Shown here piece by piece: positions 22,753 through 33,728 of a DNA stretch of 55,654 nucleotides. The stretch is from Verrucomicrobiota bacterium (lineage in GTDB: Bacteria > Verrucomicrobiota > Verrucomicrobiia > Chthoniobacterales > Chthoniobacteraceae): positions 1 through 55,654 of the forward strand of contig VFJQ01000108.1 in the NCBI GenBank assembly GCA_009885995.1. Reading direction: 5' to 3'. Position numbers and translations under genes: made by a program. The first letter of the stretch is position 1; each line of letters starts with the position of its first letter. The notes below the pieces were generated by a model that searched no databases, was not told the DNA's origin, and saw only the letters and a list, made by a program, of their open reading frames with translations.

Positions 22753-25317
22753 TCACAAGGCGTCGAGATCCCGAAGAATTTCACGTGGCTTGGCTCCCTC
22801 CCCAGCACCCACGAAACCGCGCTGCTCAAGGATGTCAAGAATCCGGGCCGCGCGCGTGTAGCCGAGACGGAGCCGCCGCTGGAAGAGCGAGGTGCTGGCC
22901 TTCTTTTCCTGCCGCATCACTTCGATGCATTTCTCGACGAGTTCCTCGTCTTCGGAGCTCACCTCTTCGTCTTCGCTGCCGGCGCCGGTGCTGAGCTTCT
23001 CGTTGATCGGGTTTTCAAACTGCGGCGCTTGCTGTTGCTGGGCGTGCGTCACCAAGCGTTGCACTTCCTCGTCTGTCACGAGGACGCCTTGCGAGCGGAT
23101 CATTTTCGCCGTGCCCGGCGGGCGGTAGAGCATGTCGCCCTGGCCGAGCAGGCGCTCGGCTCCGTTTTCATCGAGGATGACTCGCGAGTCGAGCGGGCTG
23201 CTGACTTGGAAGGCGATGCGGCACGGGACGTTGGCTTTGATCACGCCGGTGATGACATCCGCGCGCGGCGTTTGCGTGGCGATGATGAGGTGGATGCCGG
23301 CGGCGCGGGCCTTTTGCGTGAGACGTGCGATGGCGCTTTCGACGTCCGCCGGCGCCGTCTGCATGAGGTCGGCGAGTTCGTCCACGATGATGACGAGGTA
23401 GGGCATCCGGTCGGGGATGATGAGTTCGTCAACGTCTCGCGGGACGACGACCTTCGCCTTGGTCGCCTGGACATTGAAGAGGTCATTGTCCTCCATCGAG
23501 TCGAAGTCGATCGTGGGGGCGTTGGGATCGGGCTCGGGTTCGGCGAGCGGATCCTCTTGCCGCGCCGTCGCCGACGCTGTGGCCGGAATCGCTGCGGCAG
23601 GCGCGGTTTCGCCGTTGGCGGCAGCGGCTTCCGCGTCGAGCTCGGCCTGCGTCTTCGGCAGCGGGCGGGCGTTGAAGCCGCCGATGTTTCGCACGCCGAC
23701 CTTTGCGAAGATCTCGTAGCGATTGTCCATCTCCTGGCACGCCCAGCGCAGCGCGAGGAGGACCTTCTTGGGATCGGTGACGACGGGCGTCACGAGGTGC
23801 GGCAGCGCGTTGTATTGCTGCATCTCGACGACCTTCGGGTCGATCATGATGAGCTGAAGATCCTCGGGGGTGAAGCGGTAGAGGATGCTCGCGATGATGG
23901 CGTTGATGCACACGCTTTTGCCCGAACCTGTGGTGCCGGCGACGAGCAGATGCGGCATGGCGGCGAGGTCGGCGATGACGGTATTGCCATACACGTCCTT
24001 GCCGAGCGCGATGGGGATCTTTGCTTTCGTGTGGTGAAAGTCGTCGCCTTCGAGCAGTTCGCGCAGCGTGACCTTCTGCTTTTTCAAGTTGGCGATCTCG
24101 ATGCCGACGGTGTCCTTGCCGGGGATGGGGGCGAGGATGTTGATCCGTTCGGCACGTGTGGCGCGGGCGATGTCGCGCTCGAGGTTCGCGATGCGATCCA
24201 CGCGGATGCCGTAAGCGGGATACACTTCGTAGCGAGTGATCGTCGGGCCGCGGGTAATGTCGCCGGGCGATGCGCCGATGCTGAACTGCGCAAGCGTGTC
24301 GATGATCTTCGCCTGCACGGCGAGGAGTTCTTCGGGGTTGGCGGCTTCGCGTTGGGAGAGATCGACTTCGTCGAGCAGATCGAAGGATGGCAGTTCGTAG
24401 CCCTCGGCGGACCTCGGTGTGAGCGGCTGGAACTTGTCTGCCTTCTTTCTGGCCTTCTTTCCGCTCGATGCAGTGTTGCCGTCGATGATCTGCGGCGCTG
24501 GGTGGATGGGCTCCGTCTCGGCGATCGGCGTGGCGATGAGCTGGAACTCCTCATCGGCGGTCGGAGGTGCGTCGGGTTCCGGTTCGGGCTCCACGGGAGG
24601 AGCCGCTCCGGTGCGCCGCTTGATCGTGCGCTCGAGTTTCTTCGCCTGTTGCTCAAGCCGCTGAGCTTCGAATGCGAGGCGTTCCTGCTCCTCCGCACGC
24701 TCGCCTTGCCAGGCGACGAACTTTTCCAGAAGGCGCCCCGGCACGACTGCGATCCACCGGAGGACGGCGAGCGGGCGAAGCCCCGTCGTGAGGGTGAGAC
24801 TCACGAAATAGAGGGTCACGATGACGAGCGTGGCGCCGATCGTTCCGAGCAGCCCATGGAACACATGGCCACCCAGCCATTTCCCGATCCAGCCGCCTTC
24901 GCCCGCGATGTTCATCGTGCGTGCGTCGATGAGCGTGAGCTTAATAGAAAGGATTTCCGCGAGGCACGCACCGGAGATGACGAAAACGGCACTCCACGCG
25001 ACTCGGCGGCCAAGCGGAGATTCCGGGTGGAGGAGTTTTATGCTGCCGAAGCCGAGCAAGATCGCTGAGACGAGGTAGCTGGCAGCGCCGAGGAAAGTGT
25101 AGAACGAACACGCGAAGATCGCACCGACAGGACCGATCCAGTCGTGTGCGGTTCGATTGGCAGGGGCGAAGGTGTGGAGCGGGAACCACGTGGGAACGTC
25201 TCGCGGGTGATACGAGATCAACGCGAGGAACAGCAATGTGCCGAGGCCGAGCAAGCTCAGCCCCACGGCCTCATTGACGGAGTGCGAGTGCGAGTCGTTC
25301 TCGCGGGCGCGGGCCAT
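22753..25317 (-). CDS. ftsK: DNA translocase FtsK/SpoIIIE
   Basis: The 854-residue protein has four or five transmembrane helices in the first 190 residues, a charged Pro-rich linker, and an FtsK motor: an alpha domain from about residue 330, Walker A GTTGSGKS at about 462-469, Walker B VIIVDELADL near 640, and a C-terminal winged-helix gamma domain (RLRLGYTRAARILDILEQRG) that normally reads KOPS-like polarity signals. It pumps chromosome ends through the closing septum. An insertion rich in Ala/Pro/Glu (about 560-610) between the Walker motifs is longer than usual. The gene starts 58 bp after a receiver gene on the same strand. Confidence 0.95.
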   Translation of the reverse strand: MARARENDSHSHSVNEAVGLSLLGLGTLLFLALISYHPRDVPTWFPLHTFAPANRTAHDWIGPVGAIFACSFYTFLGAASYLVSAILLGFGSIKLLHPESPLGRRVAWSAVFVISGACLAEILSIKLTLIDARTMNIAGEGGWIGKWLGGHVFHGLLGTIGATLVIVTLYFVSLTLTTGLRPLAVLRWIAVVPGRLLEKFVAWQGERAEEQERLAFEAQRLEQQAKKLERTIKRRTGAAPPVEPEPEPDAPPTADEEFQLIATPIAETEPIHPAPQIIDGNTASSGKKARKKADKFQPLTPRSAEGYELPSFDLLDEVDLSQREAANPEELLAVQAKIIDTLAQFSIGASPGDITRGPTITRYEVYPAYGIRVDRIANLERDIARATRAERINILAPIPGKDTVGIEIANLKKQKVTLRELLEGDDFHHTKAKIPIALGKDVYGNTVIADLAAMPHLLVAGTTGSGKSVCINAIIASILYRFTPEDLQLIMIDPKVVEMQQYNALPHLVTPVVTDPKKVLLALRWACQEMDNRYEIFAKVGVRNIGGFNARPLPKTQAELDAEAAAANGETAPAAAIPATASATARQEDPLAEPEPDPNAPTIDFDSMEDNDLFNVQATKAKVVVPRDVDELIIPDRMPYLVIIVDELADLMQTAPADVESAIARLTQKARAAGIHLIIATQTPRADVITGVIKANVPCRIAFQVSSPLDSRVILDENGAERLLGQGDMLYRPPGTAKMIRSQGVLVTDEEVQRLVTHAQQQQAPQFENPINEKLSTGAGSEDEEVSSEDEELVEKCIEVMRQEKKASTSLFQRRLRLGYTRAARILDILEQRGFVGAGEGAKPREILRDLDAL

Positions 25318-25375
25318 CAGGCGCGCAGAGTAACGGATTCGTGCGGCGATTCAATCCCACGCCGCAGCGAAAACG

Positions 25376-25762
25376 TCAGGCCGCGGCGGGGGTGTCGGTG
25401 GGACGCGATTCTGCGGCGCGGGAGAGCGCCTCGCAGAGATCCTGAAAAGCGATCGGTTTGCTGAGCCATCCGTCCGACTGAAACCGGCGAGCCGAGGGGT
25501 AGTCGGGAGTGATCAAGCCACTCATGAAGATGATTTTCGCGTCGGGAATCCGCGACCGGAGATGCTGCGCGATGGTGAAGCCATTGAGCCGAGGCATCAG
25601 CACGTCGAGGAGAAGGCAATCGGGCCGAAGGCGTTGGTAGCTCTGGAGCACGGCGAGTCCGCCGGCGGTCTCGATCCCGACGACTTCGTGTCCCGCAGCC
25701 GCGACGAACGCACCGATGAGTTCCGCACAAAGTTTGTCGTCGTCAGCAATCAGGACTCTCAT
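25376..25762 (-). CDS. Stand-alone response-regulator receiver protein
   Basis: This 128-residue CheY-like receiver has an Asp triad D7-D8-D9, phospho-acceptor D53 (LLDVLMP), switch Ser 81 (FMSG) and K102 (SKPI), with no output domain. The ATG lies 3 bp after the stop of the receiver gene at 25766-26311, so the two are co-transcribed. It is less similar to the receiver at 1493 than its neighbour is. The cognate kinase is not in the window. Confidence 0.88.
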   Translation of the reverse strand: MRVLIADDDKLCAELIGAFVAAAGHEVVGIETAGGLAVLQSYQRLRPDCLLLDVLMPRLNGFTIAQHLRSRIPDAKIIFMSGLITPDYPSARRFQSDGWLSKPIAFQDLCEALSRAAESRPTDTPAAA

Positions 25763-25765
25763 GAC

Positions 25766-26311
25766 TCAGGCGGCTAAAAGGAGTTCGCGTAACTCGACGA
25801 AGGCGAGCATGTCCTGGAGGTCAGCCATGTGGAATGGCTTGATGAGCACCATGCCATTCACGGCACCGATGAACTCGTTGACCTTCTGGTTTCCGTGGTA
25901 GCCGGTCATGAAGACGAACCGGTCGCACAGGTGCGGGCGCATACTCTCGACAGCGCGGTAAAACATATCGCCGGGCAGTGTCGGCATCTGCATGTCGCAG
26001 AGTATCGCGTCGAAGTCGGTGGCGAGGATTTCATGCACTCCTTCGACGCCGTTCTCGACGGTCACGACCTGCAATCCTTGCTCGACAAAGTAGGACTGCA
26101 TGATTTCGCGGAAGGATGGATCGTCTTCGAGGACGAGGATTTTCTTCGGAAGGGCGGCTCCGGCATCCGGCTTCACGCGAACGCCAGACGGGGGAGGCGA
26201 GGTGGCCTGAAGCGCGATGATGTTGGTAGCGGCGGAGTTGCTCAAGGGAGTGAACAGTTGTTGTTTCTGTAATTCCCACAAAGCAGTGGGCGTGCCCACG
26301 TGGAGTCGCAT
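25766..26311 (-). CDS. Receiver protein with N-terminal extension, paralogue of 1493-1921
   Basis: The protein has 181 residues. The first 55 are an extension without recognisable fold, and the receiver domain has E62-D63-D64, phospho-acceptor D106 (LCDMQMP), T136 (FMTGY) and K158 (IKPF). The segment after the phosphorylation site (TLPGDMFYRAV) and the switch region closely follow the receiver at 1493-1921, so the two arose by duplication. It is the first gene of the long minus-strand run that goes on to the second receiver and ftsK. The extended N-terminus might be untranslated if a later start is used; no internal Met precedes the domain. Confidence 0.85.
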   Translation of the reverse strand: MRLHVGTPTALWELQKQQLFTPLSNSAATNIIALQATSPPPSGVRVKPDAGAALPKKILVLEDDPSFREIMQSYFVEQGLQVVTVENGVEGVHEILATDFDAILCDMQMPTLPGDMFYRAVESMRPHLCDRFVFMTGYHGNQKVNEFIGAVNGMVLIKPFHMADLQDMLAFVELRELLLAA

Positions 26312-26454
26312 TATTTGAGGAGCAGTCTCGAGAGCGAAGGTCCGGGCCGCGAGGTGCCAGAAAATTTCTCATTGACGGAACGTGCCGAAAACTGGCAAGT
26401 CGCGCACTCCATTCGCCACCACGGCGACACCAACCAAACCAACTCACGAATCCT

Positions 26455-27699
26455 ATGATCCAGACCAAAATAAAACTCTACTCGCTCGCGCTCGCGGTGA
26501 CCGCAGCGCTCACCGGGGCGGCGCAAGCCGGCCAGGAGATCGCCGCCACCGACAAAAAGCAAATCGTCGAAGAAGAACCCAAACAGCTCTCCGGTTCGGT
26601 CAGCGCCAGCTACAGCACCCGCTACATCTTCCGCGGCACCAACCTGATGCCCAGCGCGGATGGTATGGTCTCCGCCGACGTCCACGTGAGCTATGGTGGT
26701 TTCACCATCGGCGCATGGATCGGCACGCAGATGGGCTCGGCGTCCATTCCTGGCGCGCTTGCGATCGGTGAAGGCGGCGGCGGCGGCACTCCCGACCTCG
26801 GTGTCACCCGTGGCGCCGGCCTCGATGGGTTGGGCAGTGGCACGGTTTCCGGCGATCAACTTGTGAATTTCATCGCCTCGAATTTCGGACTCTCCCGCAG
26901 TGAGGTGAATCAAGCCTTTCAGCAGATCCTCGGTGTGCAAGTGCCCAAGCAGATCACCCAGGTCAAGCAGTCGAGCGAAGCGTTTCAGGATCGATTCAAC
27001 GAAGTTGATCTCTACGCCCAATTCGCGTTCTCGCTCGGCCCGGTGGACATCACGCTCGGCAATATCTTCTTCTACATCGATCGCGACTCGGAAACCCGCA
27101 TCGCGGCGCGCGAATACTTTGCCAGTGAAGATGCGCGTGAACTGATCACCGCGCTCTCCGGTGGTGGCGACAGCTTGCTCCCCGGCAATACCCGCCCTGG
27201 CCATCCCGAAGATTTCCTGCTCAACAATGGCCGGAAAGTCTCGCGCACCTACGAAGCCATCGGCGACGAAGTCTTTGACCGCCTCTTCATCTCGGTGAGC
27301 ACCAGCGCGATCCCTTACGTCGTGCCGCGCGTGACCTACTACCAGACCGTCTATAGCGAAGGCAAAAACCCCCAGCCTGAACTCGGCCTCTTCCGCAACG
27401 ACCGTAAGGGCGGTTACCTCGAGGCCAAGGTCAACGGCGAGATCCCGATCATCAAAGACCGCGTCAACCTCGATCCCTATGCGCTTGTCAGCTACAGCGC
27501 CGGCGATCGCTCGGACAAGAACGGCAATTCCCTCGACGCATGGAATCACTTCCAGGTCGGTGCCGAGTTGGTAATCCAAGTCACTGACACCTTCCGCATC
27601 ATCCCGCAGATCAACTGGATGACCCACATCTCCGACCCGCCGCTCGGCACGAATGAAGACGACTGGTGGGGTGGCGCCAAGGCCGAGGTGATTTTCTAA
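26455..27699 (+). CDS. Outer-membrane beta-barrel protein (TorF/porin-like)
   Basis: A 414-residue protein with a signal peptide (1-25, AQAGQ). After a short acidic linker (KKQIVEEEPKQ) come alternating amphipathic strands (LSGSVSASYSTRYIFRGTNL, VDLYAQFAFSLGPVDITLGN, YALVSYSAGDRS) and a terminal strand ending in Phe (KAEVIF), as required by the BAM complex. The STRYIFRG motif is typical of the TorF-like putative porin family. An insertion of about 70 residues (95-165), rich in Gly and polar residues, probably forms a long external loop or plug. Substrate unknown. A strong terminator follows at 27729. Confidence 0.8.
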   Translation: MIQTKIKLYSLALAVTAALTGAAQAGQEIAATDKKQIVEEEPKQLSGSVSASYSTRYIFRGTNLMPSADGMVSADVHVSYGGFTIGAWIGTQMGSASIPGALAIGEGGGGGTPDLGVTRGAGLDGLGSGTVSGDQLVNFIASNFGLSRSEVNQAFQQILGVQVPKQITQVKQSSEAFQDRFNEVDLYAQFAFSLGPVDITLGNIFFYIDRDSETRIAAREYFASEDARELITALSGGGDSLLPGNTRPGHPEDFLLNNGRKVSRTYEAIGDEVFDRLFISVSTSAIPYVVPRVTYYQTVYSEGKNPQPELGLFRNDRKGGYLEAKVNGEIPIIKDRVNLDPYALVSYSAGDRSDKNGNSLDAWNHFQVGAELVIQVTDTFRIIPQINWMTHISDPPLGTNEDDWWGGAKAEVIF

Positions 27700-27728
27700 C
27701 CTCGCCCCGCGGCATCGCCGTTCTCGCG

Positions 27729-27770
27729 CGAACCCTTCCGGGATCATTCCCGGGAGGGTTCGTTGCTTTT
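27729..27770 (+). terminator. Rho-independent terminator
   Basis: A 15-bp stem CGAACCCTTCCGGGA / TCCCGGGAGGGTTCG with one G-U pair and a TCAT loop is followed by TTGCTTTT. It lies 29 bp after the barrel gene. Its T-rich tail overlaps the -35 box proposed for the next gene. Confidence 0.75.
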
Positions 27771-27792
27771 CGGGCCAAAGCGCCGCTAATTT
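27763..27792 (+). promoter_or_regulatory. Candidate leaderless promoter of the ferredoxin gene
   Basis: TTGCTT (27763-27768), an 18-bp spacer and TAATTT (27787-27792). The -10 box ends 5 bp before the ATG at 27798, so the transcript would be leaderless or nearly so. The -35 box is embedded in the tail of the preceding terminator. Confidence 0.35.
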
Positions 27793-27797
27793 CCGCC

Positions 27798-28157
27798 ATG
27801 AGTTCCAAACTTAGTGACGGCCTCGATAAAGCCGGCATCGCCCGCGCCGAATTGCACGTCTTCCTTTGCATTGGCCCGGATTGCTGCCGCGCGCGCGCGG
27901 GCGAGTTGCTGTGGGAGTTTGTGAAAAAGCGGGTCAAGGAAACTGGAGTGCGCGCCATGCGCACCAAGGCGGGTTGCTTCCGCATCTGCACCGGCGGCCC
28001 GTGGTTGGTCGTTTATCCCGACGGGATCTGGTATGGCGGCGTCACGCCCGCGCGCTTCGAGCGCATCCTCCAGGAGCACCTGCTCCGCGGGCACCCGGTG
28101 CGCGAATGGATCGTAGCTGAAAACGACCTGCAGCGCCGCTCGCCCGCTGGCGAGTGA
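27798..28157 (+). CDS. Thioredoxin-like [2Fe-2S] ferredoxin
   Basis: The protein has 119 residues. Cys 24, Cys 29 (or 30), Cys 60 and Cys 64 (FLCIGPDCC and KAGCFRIC) match the four ligands of thioredoxin-fold [2Fe-2S] ferredoxins, the family related to the NuoE subunit. The PWLVVYPDGIWYGGVTPARF block is typical of the stand-alone family members found in cyanobacteria and Verrucomicrobiota. It would act as a soluble electron carrier of unknown partner. The start at 27798 is supported by the promoter immediately upstream. It ends one base from the stop of the convergent gene. Confidence 0.85.
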   Translation: MSSKLSDGLDKAGIARAELHVFLCIGPDCCRARAGELLWEFVKKRVKETGVRAMRTKAGCFRICTGGPWLVVYPDGIWYGGVTPARFERILQEHLLRGHPVREWIVAENDLQRRSPAGE

Positions 28158-28158
28158 G

Positions 28159-28926
28159 CTAAGTGGCGAGCGCCTCGCGCAGCGCGCGCAACCGGCTCGC
28201 CACTTCCCGCGGAGCGAGGTATGTCGTCCGGACTGCCCACCAGATGCGCGCCACGCCGCGCGGCGTTGTGAGGCGATCGAGCAGCCGCACCGTCACCTCG
28301 GGCCGATCGTAGCTGTGCACGAAGGCACTCGCGAATCGCACCCATCGCTCCTGTGGGAGGCGTCCGAGCGTATCCTGGAGGAAGACGAGCAAATCATCCA
28401 CGTGCCGCGCGTCCGCACACAGCGCTGCATCGTGCCGCACCTCGAAATCGAGCAGCCGCGCGCGTCCCTCCGTTGCGTCGAAGATCACATTGCCCGAGTG
28501 CGGATCGCCGTGCGACCAACCGCCCTCGAACCACTCGCATTCGATCGTGTGAGCGCGACGGAACTCCCGCGCCGCCGCCGCGAACATCGCCGCCGTCGCC
28601 GTATCCGCATCGAGATGCGCCGAGATACTTTTCCCCGGTAATTCATCGATATGCAGCACGCCCTGCTCACCACTCCACGCGGAAAATTCGCCCCCGTGCA
28701 GCGCGCGCATCGACGCAATTTCCCATTCATGCCACGCCGACACCTCGTCGAGGATCGTCACCGGATTTCCCGCGAGGCGGAAAAAACCGTTCGCTATCGG
28801 GACCACTGCCAGTGCGGCGGATCGGCGGCGCTTTGTCCACACGGCTTTACCGTCGCGCACGTGGCGCGTGATTGTGTTGATCTTGATCCGGTCAACGATC
28901 CGCCCGGCAGCGGCGAGCAAGCTCAT
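28159..28926 (-). CDS. Kinase-fold protein (LPS/aminoglycoside-kinase-like)
   Basis: A 255-residue protein with the C-lobe of an APH/RIO-like kinase: HGDPHSGNVIF at 139-149 supplies the catalytic Asp 141 and Asn 146, and LLDFEV at 158-163 supplies the metal-binding Asp 160 (DFE instead of DFG). The N-lobe is short; a candidate ATP Lys is in GKAVWTKRR near residue 27-33. This arrangement resembles small sugar or lipopolysaccharide core kinases rather than protein kinases. Substrate unknown. It sits 45 bp downstream of ppc on the same strand and may be co-transcribed. Confidence 0.7.
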   Translation of the reverse strand: MSLLAAAGRIVDRIKINTITRHVRDGKAVWTKRRRSAALAVVPIANGFFRLAGNPVTILDEVSAWHEWEIASMRALHGGEFSAWSGEQGVLHIDELPGKSISAHLDADTATAAMFAAAAREFRRAHTIECEWFEGGWSHGDPHSGNVIFDATEGRARLLDFEVRHDAALCADARHVDDLLVFLQDTLGRLPQERWVRFASAFVHSYDRPEVTVRLLDRLTTPRGVARIWWAVRTTYLAPREVASRLRALREALAT

Positions 28927-28971
28927 GCGCTGGCGAGATAGAACACACCGCGCCGATTGCCAAGCGCGCCG

Positions 28972-31752
<2,781 letters not shown>

Positions 31753-31796
31753 AATTTTCCCTGCGCGGGTTTTCGCGGACCCTCGTCATTGCCGCA

Positions 31797-31822
31797 AGCA
31801 AAACACCGCAGCAAAACACCGC
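31797..31822. repeat. Tandem 13-bp direct repeat upstream of ppc
   Basis: AGCAAAACACCGC occurs twice head to tail (31797-31809 and 31810-31822), about 45-70 bp upstream of the ppc start. The spacing equals little more than one helical turn, as for paired binding of a regulator, but the function is unknown. Confidence 0.55.
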
Positions 31823-31934
31823 TTCTGTCCGATGACGGCAGCCTGGGACTGGAAGGGGCGCCTGACGTCGAAAGTCAGGAAATTCCCTAAGCTAAGTTTC
31901 CCGCGGAGTTCTTAAAGAACGTGTCTTTTCCCTG

Positions 31935-32141
31935 ATGTCGAAACGCCCCACATCCTGCCCTCATTGCGGCTCAACGCGAGTCTCTGCCTCGCATGTGAAC
32001 CACCGTTTCCACGCGGTGCTGACGATCTGCACACTCGGCATCTGGGGGGTCAGCTGGCTCACCGTGTGGATTCTCTCGCGGGCGCTGCCGTGGCGGTGCG
32101 CAGAGTGTGAGAGACTCCACGCCCGGCATCCGACGAGCTAA
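31935..32141 (+). CDS. Small zinc-ribbon membrane protein
   Basis: A 68-residue protein with two CxxC knuckles (C8-C11 in SCPHCGS and C55-C58 in RCAEC) flanking one hydrophobic segment (about 27-50, LTICTLGIWGVSWLTVWILS). The paired knuckles around a membrane hairpin resemble LITAF-like or other zinc-ribbon membrane proteins in bacteria. Function unknown. It is divergent from ppc and convergent with pyk. Confidence 0.65.
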   Translation: MSKRPTSCPHCGSTRVSASHVNHRFHAVLTICTLGIWGVSWLTVWILSRALPWRCAECERLHARHPTS

Positions 32142-32208
32142 GCGTGCCAGCACTCCCGATGCGTGCTGCGCCGAGCCGTGGGGATCACGAGGCAGCCCGG
32201 GGAGACGG

Positions 32209-33612
32209 CTACGGCACCACGCGGAGCTGGATGGAATCGAAGCGATCTTCGCCGGCGAGGATGTCCGTGACGATGATGAGGTGCTGGCCGCTGTGGACGA
32301 GGTTGTTGTCGGTCAGATACTTCTCCGCCGCGGCGATGGTGCGCACGGGGTTCAAGTCGAAGGGCATGTAGAGCGGGAGCACAGCTCGGTTGAGGATGAG
32401 GCGACGGCACAGTTCCCAAGTCGGGGCGAAAGCGAAGATGGGGGCGTATTTCGGGCGGAAATTGGCGACGATGTCGGCCATCGTGCCGCGCCGGGTGAAG
32501 ATGACGATGCGGGAGTGCTCGATGCTATCTGCGAGTTGCACGGCGCTGCGCACGGTCTTTTGCCGGGTATCCTCGAGGATGGCGTCGGCGGCAAAGCCGA
32601 GGCCGCCGCTGCGCTCGATGCGGTCGGAGATGCGGGCGAGGGCTTCGACGCATTTGACGGGATATTTTCCCACGGTCGTCTCGCCGCTGAGCATGATGGC
32701 GTCGGCTTCCTCGAAGACGGCATTCGCCACGTCGGTGACCTCGGCGCGGGTCGGCACCGGGTTGGTGATCATCGACTCGAGCATGTGCGTGGCGACGATG
32801 ACGGGGACGCCGTAAGTGACGCAGCGCTTCACGATGCGGCGCTGGATGATGGGCAGTTCTTCCATGGCGCACTCGATGCCGAGATCGCCGCGGGCGACCA
32901 TGACGAGGTCGGTGCGGCGGATGATCTCGTTGATGTTTTTCACCGCGAGCTGGTCTTCGATCTTGGAGATGATGCGGGCGTTGCTGTGGTGCTCGCGGAG
33001 GGCCTGGCGCATCGCGTCCACATCGCCGGGCTCGCGGCAAAAGCTGAGCGCGACGAAATCGACGCCGACCTCGGCGCCGACGGCGATGTCGGCGAGATCC
33101 TTGTCGGTGAGCGGGGGGAGATTCACTTTCACGCCGGGCAGGTTGATGTGGCGGCGGCTGCCCATGGTGCCGGGGGTGAGCACTTCGCAGCGGATGTGAT
33201 TGCCGGTCTTGGCGAGCACCTTCATGTGGATGACGCCGTTATCGACGAGCACCGTGTCGCCGACCGAGATGTCATCGACGAGGCCGTCGTAGTTCACATC
33301 GACGCTGAACTGTTCCTCGCTCTTCGAGCCGCGGACGGTGAACTCGAAGATGTCGCCGACGCTGAGGTCGAGCTTGGTGGGCAGGTCGCCGGTGCGGATG
33401 GCGGGACCCTGCGTGTCCATAAGGATGCCGATGACGGTTTCCAGTTCCGTGGCGATGGCCCGGATTCGCGGGACGATGGTGCGCACCCAGTCGTGGGGCG
33501 CGTGGCTCATGTTCAGGCGGAAGACATTGGCCCCGGCCTGAATCATCTGGCGAAGCACCTCCGGCGATTCGGTGGCCGGCCCAAGGGTGCAGATGATTTT
33601 TGTTTTGCGCAT
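32209..33612 (-). CDS. pyk: Pyruvate kinase
   Basis: The 467-residue enzyme begins KTKIICTLGPATESPE and contains the family blocks NMSHAPHDW (usual NFSHG), SKIEDQLAVKNINEI, MVARGDLGIECAMEELP, the ATHMLESMITNPVPTRAEV signature and AIMLSGETTVGKYPV, followed by a C-terminal allosteric domain. It converts PEP and ADP to pyruvate and ATP, the last step of glycolysis. NMSHAP is a small departure from the usual metal/phosphate-binding loop, but the catalytic Lys in SKIED is present. The start at 33612 matches the canonical N-terminus. Confidence 0.97.
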   Translation of the reverse strand: MRKTKIICTLGPATESPEVLRQMIQAGANVFRLNMSHAPHDWVRTIVPRIRAIATELETVIGILMDTQGPAIRTGDLPTKLDLSVGDIFEFTVRGSKSEEQFSVDVNYDGLVDDISVGDTVLVDNGVIHMKVLAKTGNHIRCEVLTPGTMGSRRHINLPGVKVNLPPLTDKDLADIAVGAEVGVDFVALSFCREPGDVDAMRQALREHHSNARIISKIEDQLAVKNINEIIRRTDLVMVARGDLGIECAMEELPIIQRRIVKRCVTYGVPVIVATHMLESMITNPVPTRAEVTDVANAVFEEADAIMLSGETTVGKYPVKCVEALARISDRIERSGGLGFAADAILEDTRQKTVRSAVQLADSIEHSRIVIFTRRGTMADIVANFRPKYAPIFAFAPTWELCRRLILNRAVLPLYMPFDLNPVRTIAAAEKYLTDNNLVHSGQHLIIVTDILAGEDRFDSIQLRVVP

Positions 33613-33693
33613 GGCGCGTGAAAGCAGAGCACCGTGCGCGAGGCAAACTCAAAGGCGGCCGAGCGAGTGCGGCAGAAGATGCCACAGGGAAAC

Positions 33694-33721
33694 TTTCCGT
33701 CGGCACGATCCCCGCTATACT
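33694..33721 (+). promoter_or_regulatory. Candidate leaderless promoter of the L,D-transpeptidase gene
   Basis: TTTCCG (33694-33699), a 16-bp spacer and TATACT (33716-33721). The strong -10 box ends 7 bp before GTG 33729, so transcription would start at the GTG. The -35 box is poor. Confidence 0.4.
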
Positions 33722-33728
33722 CGGCGGC

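Noticed and set aside
21792..22838. Longer 348-residue form of the RodZ-like protein
   Set aside because: The extra 42 residues overlap the end of ftsK and have no domain; the HTH starts directly after the ATG at 22712.
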